From Acidobacterium capsulatum ATCC 51196 (GTDB taxonomy: Bacteria > Acidobacteriota > Terriglobia > Terriglobales > Acidobacteriaceae), in assembly GCF_000022565.1 (NCBI RefSeq), contig NC_012483.1, positions 3,038,001 to 3,102,000 of the forward strand: a DNA stretch of 64,000 bases, read 5' to 3'. Positions 56,458 through 64,000 of the stretch are shown one piece after another. The notes below the pieces were generated by a model that did no database searches, was not told the origin of the DNA, and saw nothing but the letters and a program-made list of their open reading frames with translations. Each line of letters opens with the position of its first letter. Positions within the stretch are counted from its first letter, which is position 1. Both the position numbers and the translations under genes were made by a program.

Positions 56458-58842
56458 CTATTGGACCGCAGGAAGCAAAGAAAGGAGGCGGATAAGGTCG
56501 GCTTCGGCATTCCAGGAGGGGTAGAAATGAGCCAATGTAAAACGATTTTGCTGGGATGCGGTGAGCTGGTGTGAGTATGGCTCGCGGGCGGCAGGGTAGG
56601 CTCCGGGACCGGTAGAGTGGAACTCGGCAAACCATGCGGTTGCGAGCGAGTGCGTCACGCCGGGATGCCATTCGCGCCACCCGGCGGCGGCGATTTGCGG
56701 CCCCATGAAGGTGTGGAGGAAGATGACCGTTGCGTACGGACGCCAGGGGCGGCCGAGCCAGACATTTGTTACGCCGGGCTCGGCGAGGAGGCGGCAATGA
56801 TCGAAGACGAACGCGCTGTCTTGCTGGGGAGCGTCTTTGGATTGCGCAGTGATCATGCCTTCGCTATGCGGCGTACTGATGAGGGTGCAGTTCTGAAAGT
56901 ATGCCTTGCTGTTGCCGAAGATGAAATCAACATTGCCGGCGATGGTGCAGTGCGAAAAGAGCTGTCGCGCGGTGGTGCAGGCGGTGTGCGCCGCGTTGCA
57001 CTTGCGTGAGCCGGCGTAGAGCGTGTCCTGATTGCCGAGCAGGCGAACGTGCGTGAGGATGGCCTTGTCCGCAGTGATGGCGAGGGCGACTGCTTGTGAG
57101 CCCTGGGAAACTTGAGTGTGGGTGCGATTCCAGTCATTGGCGATGGTGAGGTTGGCAGCGAAGAATCCGTTGCCGCGCACGGTGACAGTCGCCGACTGCA
57201 GGGTTCCGCCGGAGGTACCAGCGCTTTTGTCGTCAACGATGACGGTACTCGAAGGATCAGGGCCGCCGCCGATCAGGTGGATGTTTGGCTTATCGATGAC
57301 GACGGCTTCGCGATAGGTGCCGGGAGCGATGTGGATGATGGCGCCGGTAGCGGGAGCCGCGTCAATGGCCGATTGCACGGTATGGTACTCGCCGGTGCTG
57401 TCTTTGGAGACATAGAGCGCATGGTCTTGCGGGATGGTGCCTGCGGAGGGCGGAACTGAAGTGTTGAGGGGGAACGCCGGAAAGCTGTTGGCGCATGCGG
57501 GCGGCGCGCCGGGGTGAGGATGCTGAGTTTCCGCGATGGTGACTCCGGTGCCGGAGCCCGGAACAAAATTACCCAGCGCCGGACCGAGCGTGAAGTGTGC
57601 AAAGGCGGTCTGCATTCTGGAGTGTGAAAGGTCATCGGCCCAGACATTATCGAACTGTACGGCGAGCGAATGGACGGCATCCTCGCCGAGCAGCGTGTAA
57701 TCTCCGTGCGTGAGAATGTGAACGTTCTGGAGCAGGATGTCGCGGTACTGCGGTACGAGATTGCCGTGTTTGCGGGCATAGTGAGGTGTGAGCAGAATGG
57801 GGTGCGGCACATCGCGCATGCAAATGTTGCGGTAGGTGACGTGATCCACGAGTCCGCCACGGCTGAGGTCAGACTTGATGCGAATGCCGTTGGTGGTTCC
57901 GTCGAGGGAGAGGTTTTCGACGAGGATGTCACGAACGCCGCCATTGGTCTCACTGCCGATGGACATGCCGTGGCCGGAGTAGAAATGATCATCAGAGATG
58001 GTCATGTGCGAAGACGAGCCGCCCGTTCCAGCCTTGATGGCAACGTCATCATCGCCGTCGCGGATATAGGAATGCGTGATGGTTACATTTTCTGAAGCCG
58101 CAGGGTCAATGCCATCGGTGTTGCGGGCTGTGGCCGGCGTGTCGATGCGGACTCCCCAGGCCGTGAATCCATTGGTGTGGTTGAGGAGTACGTGAAAGTT
58201 GGGCGAGTTGCGCAGGGTGATGCGGTAGAGGATGAAATTATTCGAGCGGTTGATGACCAGGATGCGCGGGCAGCTCTGGTTGAGATCGCGAATCTTGGCT
58301 TGGTGCGCGAGATCCCACCAGGTGACTTTCTGGCCGAGCAGCGTAGCGCCGCCGCGGCCGTCAATGACGCCGTTGCCCATGATGCCTGAGCCGGGAGCAT
58401 GATCGGCAGTGATGAGGGGTTTGCATCCGTGTCCGCGCTGATTGACCACGCCGCAACTGCCGGGTGTGAGGTCGTAGTCGCGTGGATTGCGCGAGGCGTA
58501 AAGCGCTGTGCCGGAGTCAACGCGCAGGGTGATGCCACGGCGCAACTGGAGCGGGCCGCTGAGGAATATGTCGTCTTCGCCAGAGGAGCGAAGCTCGACC
58601 GCGTGGCCGAGTGTGCAATGGTTGATGGCTTGCTGGATGCGCGTGGTGTCTTCCTGCTGCTCTTCAAATGCGGTTAATTTGCCGCCCGGAGCGGAGAGAT
58701 GAGCCGTAAGGGTGACGCATGCTGCGGGGAAGTGAGGTTCGACCACGTGGCGGGTATCCTGCGCATGAATCATCGCGGGACAAAGAGCTATCAAAGCTGA
58801 CACAAGCGCGACACTGGCGCGGCGAAGCGGGCTTCCCGGCAT
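56458..58842 (-). CDS. Bifunctional GH28 polygalacturonase / CE8 pectin methylesterase
   Basis: 794 residues with a signal peptide. The GH28 domain (about 40-440) has ARNTDGIDPAAS, RDGDDDVAIKAG, SGHGMSIGSE and NGIRIKS, the four motifs with the catalytic Asp residues. After a Pro-rich linker, a CE8 domain (about 480-790) starts DSTGEYHTVQSAIDAAPA and shows GNVDFIFGNSKAYFQ and WLGRPWRPYATVIF. De-esterified pectin from CE8 is what GH28 hydrolyses, so fusion makes chemical sense. AGGAG lies nine bases before the ATG, and an operator lies just upstream. Confidence 0.93.
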   Translation of the reverse strand: MPGSPLRRASVALVSALIALCPAMIHAQDTRHVVEPHFPAACVTLTAHLSAPGGKLTAFEEQQEDTTRIQQAINHCTLGHAVELRSSGEDDIFLSGPLQLRRGITLRVDSGTALYASRNPRDYDLTPGSCGVVNQRGHGCKPLITADHAPGSGIMGNGVIDGRGGATLLGQKVTWWDLAHQAKIRDLNQSCPRILVINRSNNFILYRITLRNSPNFHVLLNHTNGFTAWGVRIDTPATARNTDGIDPAASENVTITHSYIRDGDDDVAIKAGTGGSSSHMTISDDHFYSGHGMSIGSETNGGVRDILVENLSLDGTTNGIRIKSDLSRGGLVDHVTYRNICMRDVPHPILLTPHYARKHGNLVPQYRDILLQNVHILTHGDYTLLGEDAVHSLAVQFDNVWADDLSHSRMQTAFAHFTLGPALGNFVPGSGTGVTIAETQHPHPGAPPACANSFPAFPLNTSVPPSAGTIPQDHALYVSKDSTGEYHTVQSAIDAAPATGAIIHIAPGTYREAVVIDKPNIHLIGGGPDPSSTVIVDDKSAGTSGGTLQSATVTVRGNGFFAANLTIANDWNRTHTQVSQGSQAVALAITADKAILTHVRLLGNQDTLYAGSRKCNAAHTACTTARQLFSHCTIAGNVDFIFGNSKAYFQNCTLISTPHSEGMITAQSKDAPQQDSAFVFDHCRLLAEPGVTNVWLGRPWRPYATVIFLHTFMGPQIAAAGWREWHPGVTHSLATAWFAEFHSTGPGAYPAAREPYSHQLTASQQNRFTLAHFYPSWNAEADLIRLLSLLPAVQ

Positions 58843-58862
58843 GCAGAATGTCTCCTCGGCAA

Positions 58863-58873
58863 TGGTCTTACCA
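58863..58873. promoter_or_regulatory. TGGT-N3-ACCA operator (B), upstream of GH28-CE8 gene
   Basis: TGGT-CTT-ACCA lies 20-30 bases before the ATG, immediately upstream of the ribosome-binding site. A repressor bound there would block initiation or early transcription. It is the same dyad as at 56232 and 61207. Confidence 0.65.
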
Positions 58874-58960
58874 CTGTACCGATGACAAGTCTAATGCAGA
58901 TGCGCGCGGCAGGGAATAGCGGTGGCGCCAGGCCCCCTTAAAGGTGTGGGATTAGGTGGT

Positions 58961-59710
58961 CTATGTTGTGGGACGGCGGGCTGCAGCCGCGGCATTTCTT
59001 TTACGCGTGCCCTCGTCTTCGGTGTTCTGGGAGACTTCGGCCAGGCGCAGATGTTGCTCCATGAGCCGTCGCGCTTCGGCTGGTTTGCGGCCACGGATGG
59101 CTTTGTAGATTTCGCGATGGAGTTCGGCGGACTCGCGCAGGTCGCGGGAGCGCTCGACGGTCTTGCGGCGCTTGTCATAGAGCGCGGAGGTGATGGTCTC
59201 CATGAGCGCAGCGAGAATGGGGTTGCCGGAGGCTCGCGCGATGGTGCGATGAAAGCTGACATCGTGAATGAGATATTCGGCGGGCTTTTCAAAGGTCGCA
59301 TACATCTCGGCGACTTCTTCGGCGAGGGCGCTGTGGTGCTCTTCTTTGCCGCGCTCGGCCGCGAGCGCGGCGAGGTTGCTCTCAAGAATGAGGCGCGCCT
59401 CAAACATCTGCCAGGGCTGAAAGCCGTGCAGGGCGCCCATGAGATCGAAGGATGACTTACCGAGATCGGGCGGCCCGTCTGCCACGAAGGTTCCGACGCC
59501 GTGACGAACCTTCATCACGCCCATGGCCGCGAGGTAGCCGATGCCGGTGCGCAGGCTGGCGCGGCTGATCTTGAGCATCTGGGCAAACTCGCGCTCGGGC
59601 GGAATTTTGTCGCCGGGCTGGAGGGTGCCATCCTCAATGAGCTTGCGAATATGGTCGACCACCTGCATGGTGCGGTGAGTGTCGGGCTTGTCTTTCTTCG
59701 GTCTCGGCAT
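58961..59710 (-). CDS. FadR-subfamily GntR regulator
   Basis: 249 residues. The winged helix is near residues 15-80 (MQVVDHIRKLIEDGTLQPGD, IPPEREFAQMLKISRASLR). The FCD ligand domain follows, with the metal/ligand residues of IHDVSFHRTIARASGNP and a later ELHREIYKAI. These proteins sense small acids such as uronates or their ketodeoxy products. The start MPRPKKD (59710) is the family's usual start; an upstream ATG at 59770 is open. It sits between two pectinase genes and probably controls them through TGGT-N3-ACCA sites; no such site is seen at its own start. Confidence 0.88.
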   Translation of the reverse strand: MPRPKKDKPDTHRTMQVVDHIRKLIEDGTLQPGDKIPPEREFAQMLKISRASLRTGIGYLAAMGVMKVRHGVGTFVADGPPDLGKSSFDLMGALHGFQPWQMFEARLILESNLAALAAERGKEEHHSALAEEVAEMYATFEKPAEYLIHDVSFHRTIARASGNPILAALMETITSALYDKRRKTVERSRDLRESAELHREIYKAIRGRKPAEARRLMEQHLRLAEVSQNTEDEGTRKRNAAAAARRPTT

Positions 59711-59866
59711 AAAGGTTCTATTGATCTCCCGAAGCTGACTGGAATGAGAGAAATGCCGTGAGACTGCCATGAGTCAATGGAGGCATTCCGTCGCGGTTAT
59801 CGTAGCAGGTAGCGGGGGAACAGGTCGAACCACAATTGCGGCGCAACTTGTTCCCCGCCGTGTTAG

Positions 59867-61153
59867 CTAGTGCAGGATCAGACGGGCTCCGCTGAGGCGG
59901 GTGATGCCCGGGCCCTTTTCGCTGTGGACTGTGAAGTGCGTGGCCGTGACTTGTGCGTTGCTGATGACCATGCCTTTCTGTGCGTCAATGGAGACGTTTT
60001 TGAGCACGACATCACGGATGGGAGCTTCCGGAAGCCCGGCGATAGCTCCGGCGTTCTTTGAGTTGGTGGCGGTTACGTTTTCGACCGTGATGTTGTGAAA
60101 GTGTGGCGTCAGGCGAGTGATGGGCGCGGGATTGTCAGGCATCGGCGGGTAAATGTGAGGGTAGAACTCGCTGATGATGAGCGCATTCTTCACATTTGTC
60201 ATCTGGATGTTTTTGAAGACAAGATCACTGACGTCGTTGCCGCGATCACGGTTGGCTTTGACACGGATCCCGTTGTCGGTGCCGGTCATGGTGATGTTTT
60301 CGGCAAGAATATGCTGCGCTCCGCCCGCGATTTCACTGCCCACTGATAGGCCGTGCCCATGCAGAAAAATGCAGTCGCGAATGGTGATGTAGGTGCTCGG
60401 CGCGTCGGGCCCCGGAGAGTTGGCTTCGCCGGACTTGATGGCGATATCGTCGTCACCCACATTGGCCACGACATGCTCAATGAGCACATGAGAGGACGAG
60501 AACGGGTCAATGGCATCCGTATTGGGGGCGTGTTGCGGCGCGAGCACGTGAATGTTGCGGATGATGACATCGTCAGAGTAGTAGGGCACAATCTGCCACA
60601 TGGGCGAGTTCTCTACGGTGACGCCCTCAAGCACCACATGCTTGCAGTGATTGAAGACGATGAGGCGCGGACGCGTATACTGCGATCCCATGACGCCTGT
60701 GTCCTTGTGCTCGCGTGCCATCTTCCACCAAGAGGCTCCGTTGCCGTTGATGGTGCCCGCGCCTTCGATGGTGATGTTCGAAGCATTTTGGGCGCTGATG
60801 AGGGATTGGCGGCCGGGTGCGCGAAATTCTGTGATGGCCGGGTAATCGTTGAAGTCAGGCGAGCCGAGCAGCGTTGCACCTTTCTCCAGCTTTAGCGTGA
60901 TGTTGCTTTTGAGCACGATGGGCGCGCTGAGATAGGTGCCGGGCGTGAGCAAAACTGTTCCCCCGCCACGTTTGGCGCACGCATCAATGGCGTGCTGGAT
61001 GGCGGCGGTGTCTTTGCTGACGCCGTCGCCTTTGGCGCCATAACTGTGTGGGTTGCATGTGGTCATACCGGGGGCGGCATGAGCGGATGGGACTGCGAGC
61101 AGTGAGGCGATGCCTGCGGCAGCCATAAAAAGAGCGAGAAGGCGGTTCTGCAT
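59867..61153 (-). CDS. GH28 polygalacturonase
   Basis: 428 residues. After a signal peptide (LLALFMAAAGIASLLAVPSAHA), the right-handed beta-helix starts NPHSYGAKGDGVSKDTAAIQ. The catalytic motifs are APNTDAIDPFSS, NVGDDDIAIKSGEA, HGHGLSVGSE and DNGIRVKANRD. Note NTDA in place of the usual NTDG; the Asp is kept. It cleaves (1,4)-alpha-galacturonan, probably as exo- or endo-enzyme in the periplasm or outside. AAGGAG lies seven bases before the ATG at 61153. It has an operator 53 bases upstream. Confidence 0.92.
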   Translation of the reverse strand: MQNRLLALFMAAAGIASLLAVPSAHAAPGMTTCNPHSYGAKGDGVSKDTAAIQHAIDACAKRGGGTVLLTPGTYLSAPIVLKSNITLKLEKGATLLGSPDFNDYPAITEFRAPGRQSLISAQNASNITIEGAGTINGNGASWWKMAREHKDTGVMGSQYTRPRLIVFNHCKHVVLEGVTVENSPMWQIVPYYSDDVIIRNIHVLAPQHAPNTDAIDPFSSSHVLIEHVVANVGDDDIAIKSGEANSPGPDAPSTYITIRDCIFLHGHGLSVGSEIAGGAQHILAENITMTGTDNGIRVKANRDRGNDVSDLVFKNIQMTNVKNALIISEFYPHIYPPMPDNPAPITRLTPHFHNITVENVTATNSKNAGAIAGLPEAPIRDVVLKNVSIDAQKGMVISNAQVTATHFTVHSEKGPGITRLSGARLILH

Positions 61154-61205
61154 CCAGGGACTCCTTGGAAATTCACCGTCCCGATGATATCGCAATGCGA
61201 GTGCT

Positions 61206-61218
61206 GTGGTCATACCAC
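61206..61218. promoter_or_regulatory. TGGT-N3-ACCA operator (C), upstream of GH28 gene
   Basis: GTGGT-CAT-ACCAC is a perfect dyad 53-65 bases before the GH28 ATG. It is near-identical in form to the one at 56231-56243. Confidence 0.7.
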
Positions 61219-61281
61219 ATAAAAAAGAAACAGGATTTCCGTGTATGGAAATCCCGGTAGGAGAAAGGAGGGTGGAAGTTT

Positions 61282-62055
61282 TTACTGATTGACGCCGGAG
61301 GCGAGGAAGCCGCCATCGACAACGATGGTTTCTCCGGTGACGTAGGAGCAGGCCTCGGAGGAGAGGAAGATAGCCGCGCCGACGACTTCTTCTGTTTTTC
61401 CGAAGCGGCCCATGGGGGTGCGCATCAGCAGCTCTTTGCCGCGCGGCGTGTTGTCAAGCAGGTCAGCGTTGAGTGCGGTGCGAAAGACACCGGGCGCGAT
61501 GGCGTTGACGGTGATGCCATGCCGCGACCACTCCACCGCGAGCGAGCGGGTGAGTGAAACGACGGCAGCTTTGCTGGCGGCGTAGGCTGCGACCTCATTG
61601 AGCGCGACGAAGCTGTTGAGCGAGGCGATATTGATGATGCGCCCGTAGCCGCGGTCGAGCATGTGCTTGCCAAAGACCTGGCAGGCGCGCAGGGTGCCGG
61701 TGAGGTTGGTGTCAATGATGCTGTTCCACTCGGCCTCGTCCTGGGTGAGGGTGGGGGTGCGCTTGATTTTTCCGGCGCAGTTGATGAGGATGTCCACTTT
61801 GCCAAAGGCGTCGAGGGTAGCTGCAAGCAGGCCTTCGAGCGAGGCGCGGTCGCCCATGTCAGAGGTAATGCGGAGGGTCTTGCGTCCGCGCTGCTCGATG
61901 GCGTCGGCGGTTTCATCCACATTCTCTTTGCGGCGCGCGGAGGCGATGACATCGGCACCGGCGTCCGCAAGGCCAAGGCTGAGGGCCTTGCCGATGCCGG
62001 AGGTTCCGCCAATGATGACGGCGGTTTTGCCTGTGAGGTTGAAGAGCTGGCTCAT
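61282..62055 (-). CDS. SDR-family dehydrogenase, KduD/uronate-type
   Basis: 257 residues. The Rossmann motif is VIIGGTSGIGKALSLG, the active site is NIASLNSFVALNEVAAYAASKA (Tyr and Lys of YxxxK) and the end is GETIVVDGGFLASG. It resembles KduD (2-deoxy-D-gluconate or 5-keto-4-deoxyuronate type) and hexuronate reductases. Beside UxaE it could reduce fructuronate to mannonate or act on ketodeoxyuronate; neither is proven. It is on the same strand as the epimerase, 136 bases after it. Confidence 0.82.
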   Translation of the reverse strand: MSQLFNLTGKTAVIIGGTSGIGKALSLGLADAGADVIASARRKENVDETADAIEQRGRKTLRITSDMGDRASLEGLLAATLDAFGKVDILINCAGKIKRTPTLTQDEAEWNSIIDTNLTGTLRACQVFGKHMLDRGYGRIINIASLNSFVALNEVAAYAASKAAVVSLTRSLAVEWSRHGITVNAIAPGVFRTALNADLLDNTPRGKELLMRTPMGRFGKTEEVVGAAIFLSSEACSYVTGETIVVDGGFLASGVNQ

Positions 62056-62104
62056 GAATTCTCCTGCTTTTGGGTCTTTTCATGACCCGGCAATGTGATG
62101 GAGC

Positions 62105-62168
62105 GCAGGGACTAAAGCCCCTGTCTGTTCTGATGGTATTTGGCACGGCTAAAGCCGTGCCCTGATAC
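62105..62168 (-). repeat. Dispersed double-hairpin repeat, family R1 (copy 3, inverted)
   Basis: Read on the minus strand: GTATCAGG, the hairpin GGCACGGCTTTAGCCGTGCC (62142-62161), then a spacer and AGGGGCTTTAGTCCCTG. The second hairpin is imperfect here. It lies between the UxaE and SDR genes on the same strand. Confidence 0.75.
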
Positions 62169-62191
62169 ATCCGCAATTCGGGTGGCTCTTG

Positions 62192-63505
62192 TTACCTGGC
62201 CGTGGCGAGGCCCAGAAAGACCGGGACGATGTGGCGGTCGTAGAGGTTTTCCGTCACGTTTTTTGCGACGACAGGTTCGTTGGCTTCGAGTAGATCAAGG
62301 TAGTGCCGGCCCTTTTTGGCCGCGATCTTGAAGCCGACATGCAGCAACTGGCGGAAGCTGGCGTTGTAGGCCGGGTTGGACTGCACGTGGCGAAGCGCGG
62401 AGGTATATTGCTCCGAGGTCCAGCCCTGCACGGCTTCCGGAGAAGGCAGCTTCGCGGGATCGATATCGATGACGGTTGCGTAAGGGCCGCAGAGCTCTTC
62501 GCGATGCGCGAAGGCATCGGCGTAGACATCTTTGGCGAGGGCGAGCGCTTTGCCACCGGCCTCGGCGAGGCCGATGATTTCTTCGAGCCAGGTGGTGCCG
62601 GCGGTCTTGAGGTGTACGCCACAATCAAACTTTTTCATCGTGCGATGAATGGCCGGGTAGATGGAAAACTTATCGCTGCCGGAGTGCACGCTGAGTTTGA
62701 GATTCGCGGGCAGTCCATAATGTTTGACGGCATAGGCGATGGCTGCGACATCGAGCTGCATTTCGCGCTCGAACTGCGCGACGTCGCCGACGTAATCGAC
62801 GCCCTTGTTGAAGCGTCCGCTGAACTTGGGCGCGATGGTCTGGATGGGAATGCCTTCGTCAGCGATGGCGACGAGGATGATCAGCAGCTCGACGGGGCTT
62901 TGCGCGCGGTCGGTTTCGTCCATGGAGATTTCAGGAATGAACTGGCCTTCACCCTTGGCGGCGGCGATCTTGCGGTAGACTTCGCCAGCTTGTTTGACGG
63001 CCGCGAGAAATTTGGACGCGGTGCCGCGCAGATCTTCAGCGGTGATGGTGAAGGATTCGTCGATGCCGCTGAGTTCGATTTTGCCGAGCAGCTCAGGATG
63101 CTTGTTGACGAAGGCCTCGATGGCCTCAATGGGTGCGGCCTGACCGATCATGTCTGCAACGTCGATAGTGTAGAAATCGCAAGGCGCGAGAAAGCGATCC
63201 ACCGTCTGCAGGGTAATGTGGTCGGCATCGCAGAAGTAAGGCTTACTCCAGCCAAGTTCTTTGACGGCGGCCTCGGCGGCGGCGCGCACACTGGCAGGCT
63301 CAGAGCCGATGATGGTGTGCTCGCGATTGGATTTGTTCCAGACCGGAATGATCTCGACGCCTTGCTTTGCTGCCAGAATGCAGGCCTGCAACTGTGCCTT
63401 GGCCTGATGCGCAAAGCGGTCGCCCGTGCCGAGGGAGTACTTCGGGAGTGTGAGTGTATTGCCAGCCAACTTAGGAGTCCTCGCTTTCGTGTTCCATCCA
63501 TCCGC
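62192..63505 (-). CDS. uxaE: Tagaturonate 3-epimerase, UxaE-type
   Basis: 437 residues matching the UxaE family, which interconverts D-tagaturonate and D-fructuronate in galacturonate breakdown without the UxaB/UxuB route. Conserved blocks are YSLGTGDRFAHQAKAQLQA, FCDADHITLQTVDRFLAPCDFYT and LSVHSGSDKFSIYPAIHRTM, with His/Asp/Glu ligands. The start MADGWN (63505) is preferred; a TTG lies further upstream. It sits in the pectin locus, fitting downstream use of galacturonate. The isomerase UxaC is not in this window. Confidence 0.82.
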   Translation of the reverse strand, partial: ADGWNTKARTPKLAGNTLTLPKYSLGTGDRFAHQAKAQLQACILAAKQGVEIIPVWNKSNREHTIIGSEPASVRAAAEAAVKELGWSKPYFCDADHITLQTVDRFLAPCDFYTIDVADMIGQAAPIEAIEAFVNKHPELLGKIELSGIDESFTITAEDLRGTASKFLAAVKQAGEVYRKIAAAKGEGQFIPEISMDETDRAQSPVELLIILVAIADEGIPIQTIAPKFSGRFNKGVDYVGDVAQFEREMQLDVAAIAYAVKHYGLPANLKLSVHSGSDKFSIYPAIHRTMKKFDCGVHLKTAGTTWLEEIIGLAEAGGKALALAKDVYADAFAHREELCGPYATVIDIDPAKLPSPEAVQGWTSEQYTSALRHVQSNPAYNASFRQLLHVGFKIAAKKGRHYLDLLEANEPVVAKNVTENLYDRHIVPVFLGLATAR

Positions 63506-63545
63506 CATTGCGGGGGCCGAAGCCCTCAATCTTTTCAGTTCTGCG

Positions 63546-63575
63546 GGGCACGGCTGAACCCGTGCCCTGATACAT
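63546..63575 (-). repeat. Dispersed repeat, family R1 (partial copy 4, inverted)
   Basis: GGGCACGG (63546-63553) pairs with CCGTGCCC (63560-63567), then TGATACAT. Only the first hairpin of R1 is present. It lies just upstream of the uxaE coding start. Confidence 0.6.
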
Positions 63576-63582
63576 GCAGGTG

Positions 63583-64000
63583 CTAATCTTTCAACTTCCC
63601 GCGCCAGGCCCAGAGGCCGAGGCCGGGATTTGCGATGAAGAAGACTTCTTCGCCATCGACATGGTTGTAGCCGTGCTGCAGCTTGTTGCGGTCGTAGCGC
63701 TGGCTGAGCGCGGCCAGATCTCCGTAGGAGAAGCCGACGCCTTCGACTTCTTCGCGTGTGAGATGACCGGGCGCCCAGGTGATTTTGAAGCGCCCCTCAG
63801 ACGAGCCGTGAATGAGATGGGCCGCCGCGCTGAGGTCGTTGGCAAGATCAGGGTGTTTGCGAACGGCATCGAGCGTAGCCGGCGTGCCGCGATAGCCATA
63901 CTTGCGAATGAGCGCGTCGATGCCTTTGTCTTCACCGAATTCGCGCACGCCGGGGGCGAGCACAATCAGCTCGGCATTATCTGCCAAGGCCATGCGCGTG
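63583..64000 (-). CDS. LarA-like (DUF2088) racemase/hydroxyacid enzyme, C-terminal part only
   Basis: The visible 139 codons run off the window; the frame continues past its edge, so the internal ATG at 63993 need not be the start. ADNAELIVLAPGVREFGEDK and AAAHLIHGSSEGRFKITWAPG recall the C-terminal domain of nickel-dependent lactate racemase relatives (LarA/DUF2088). Such genes appear next to uronate genes, where they may racemise or epimerise a sugar acid. The nickel pincer site is outside the window, so function is open. Confidence 0.7.
   Translation of the reverse strand, partial: TRMALADNAELIVLAPGVREFGEDKGIDALIRKYGYRGTPATLDAVRKHPDLANDLSAAAHLIHGSSEGRFKITWAPGHLTREEVEGVGFSYGDLAALSQRYDRNKLQHGYNHVDGEEVFFIANPGLGLWAWRGKLKD

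Noticed and set aside
59812-59858. Hairpin with GGGGAACA/TGTTCCCC arms after the second GH28 gene
   Set aside because: The arms have mismatches, the loop is long and no T-run follows, so I do not list it as a terminator.
61206-61218. Reading the three TGGT-N3-ACCA dyads as parts of transposon ends
   Set aside because: They are single short dyads placed upstream of three related genes, without flanking duplications or a transposase nearby.

Overview
This is a high-GC (low 60s % by eye) bacterial chromosome segment. Gene content points to an acidobacterium of the Acidobacteriaceae/Terriglobia type. The clues are a 1234-residue Oar-like TonB receptor with an N-terminal carboxypeptidase-regulatory domain, a Gram-negative lipid A set using LpxI, abundant plant-polysaccharide enzymes, a Lys/Ala-rich histone-like protein, and short palindromic repeats scattered between genes. 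The species assignment is inference; no rRNA or tRNA gene was seen.

Layout. 1-9.7 kb: a YfiT/DinB-type hydrolase, a Phd/PIN toxin-antitoxin pair with a palindromic operator, a nickel/cobalt permease, typA, an XRE-cupin regulator, a YfcH-like epimerase, a fibronectin-III lipoprotein, an FAA hydrolase and transaldolase. 9.7-13.8 kb: a DUF3800 protein, a nested palindromic repeat, then fabZ-lpxA-lpxI (lipid A) and a membrane-anchored Bcp peroxiredoxin. 13.8-36 kb: mostly housekeeping genes (histone-like protein, LysM lytic transglycosylase, lepA, a DPP4-like peptidase, a MacB-type permease, M29 aminopeptidase, prmC-prfA, an ATP-dependent DNA ligase, nucleoside hydrolase, a CDF metal exporter, hslVU). 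36-42.2 kb: an accessory island with an intact IS481-family element (6-bp target duplication), two small paralogous unknown proteins, and an IS1595-family transposase beside a DUF3800 passenger pair, the set bracketed by a 14/15 inverted repeat. 42.2-45.7 kb: divergent PNGase A-like amidase and GH79 glycosidase. 45.7-48.4 kb: mntR-mntH manganese uptake.

48.5-52.1 kb holds the most notable cluster, an apparent bufferin (copper-binding RiPP) operon. A Cys-periodic precursor peptide (bufA-like), its DUF692 iron enzyme (bufB) and DUF2063 partner (bufC) are followed by DoxX, an ECF sigma factor and a zinc-finger anti-sigma factor. All are on one strand, with overlapping start/stop codons at most junctions. 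The sigma module probably senses the metal or oxidative stress that the peptide answers.

52.4-64 kb is a pectin/galacturonate utilisation locus: an Oar-like outer-membrane receptor, a GH28-CE8 fusion (polygalacturonase plus pectin methylesterase), a FadR-family regulator, a second GH28 enzyme, an SDR dehydrogenase, a UxaE-type tagaturonate epimerase and a truncated LarA-like gene at the window edge. Three copies of a TGGT-N3-ACCA palindrome lie just upstream of the receptor and both pectinase genes, which defines a plausible local regulon for the FadR-type protein.
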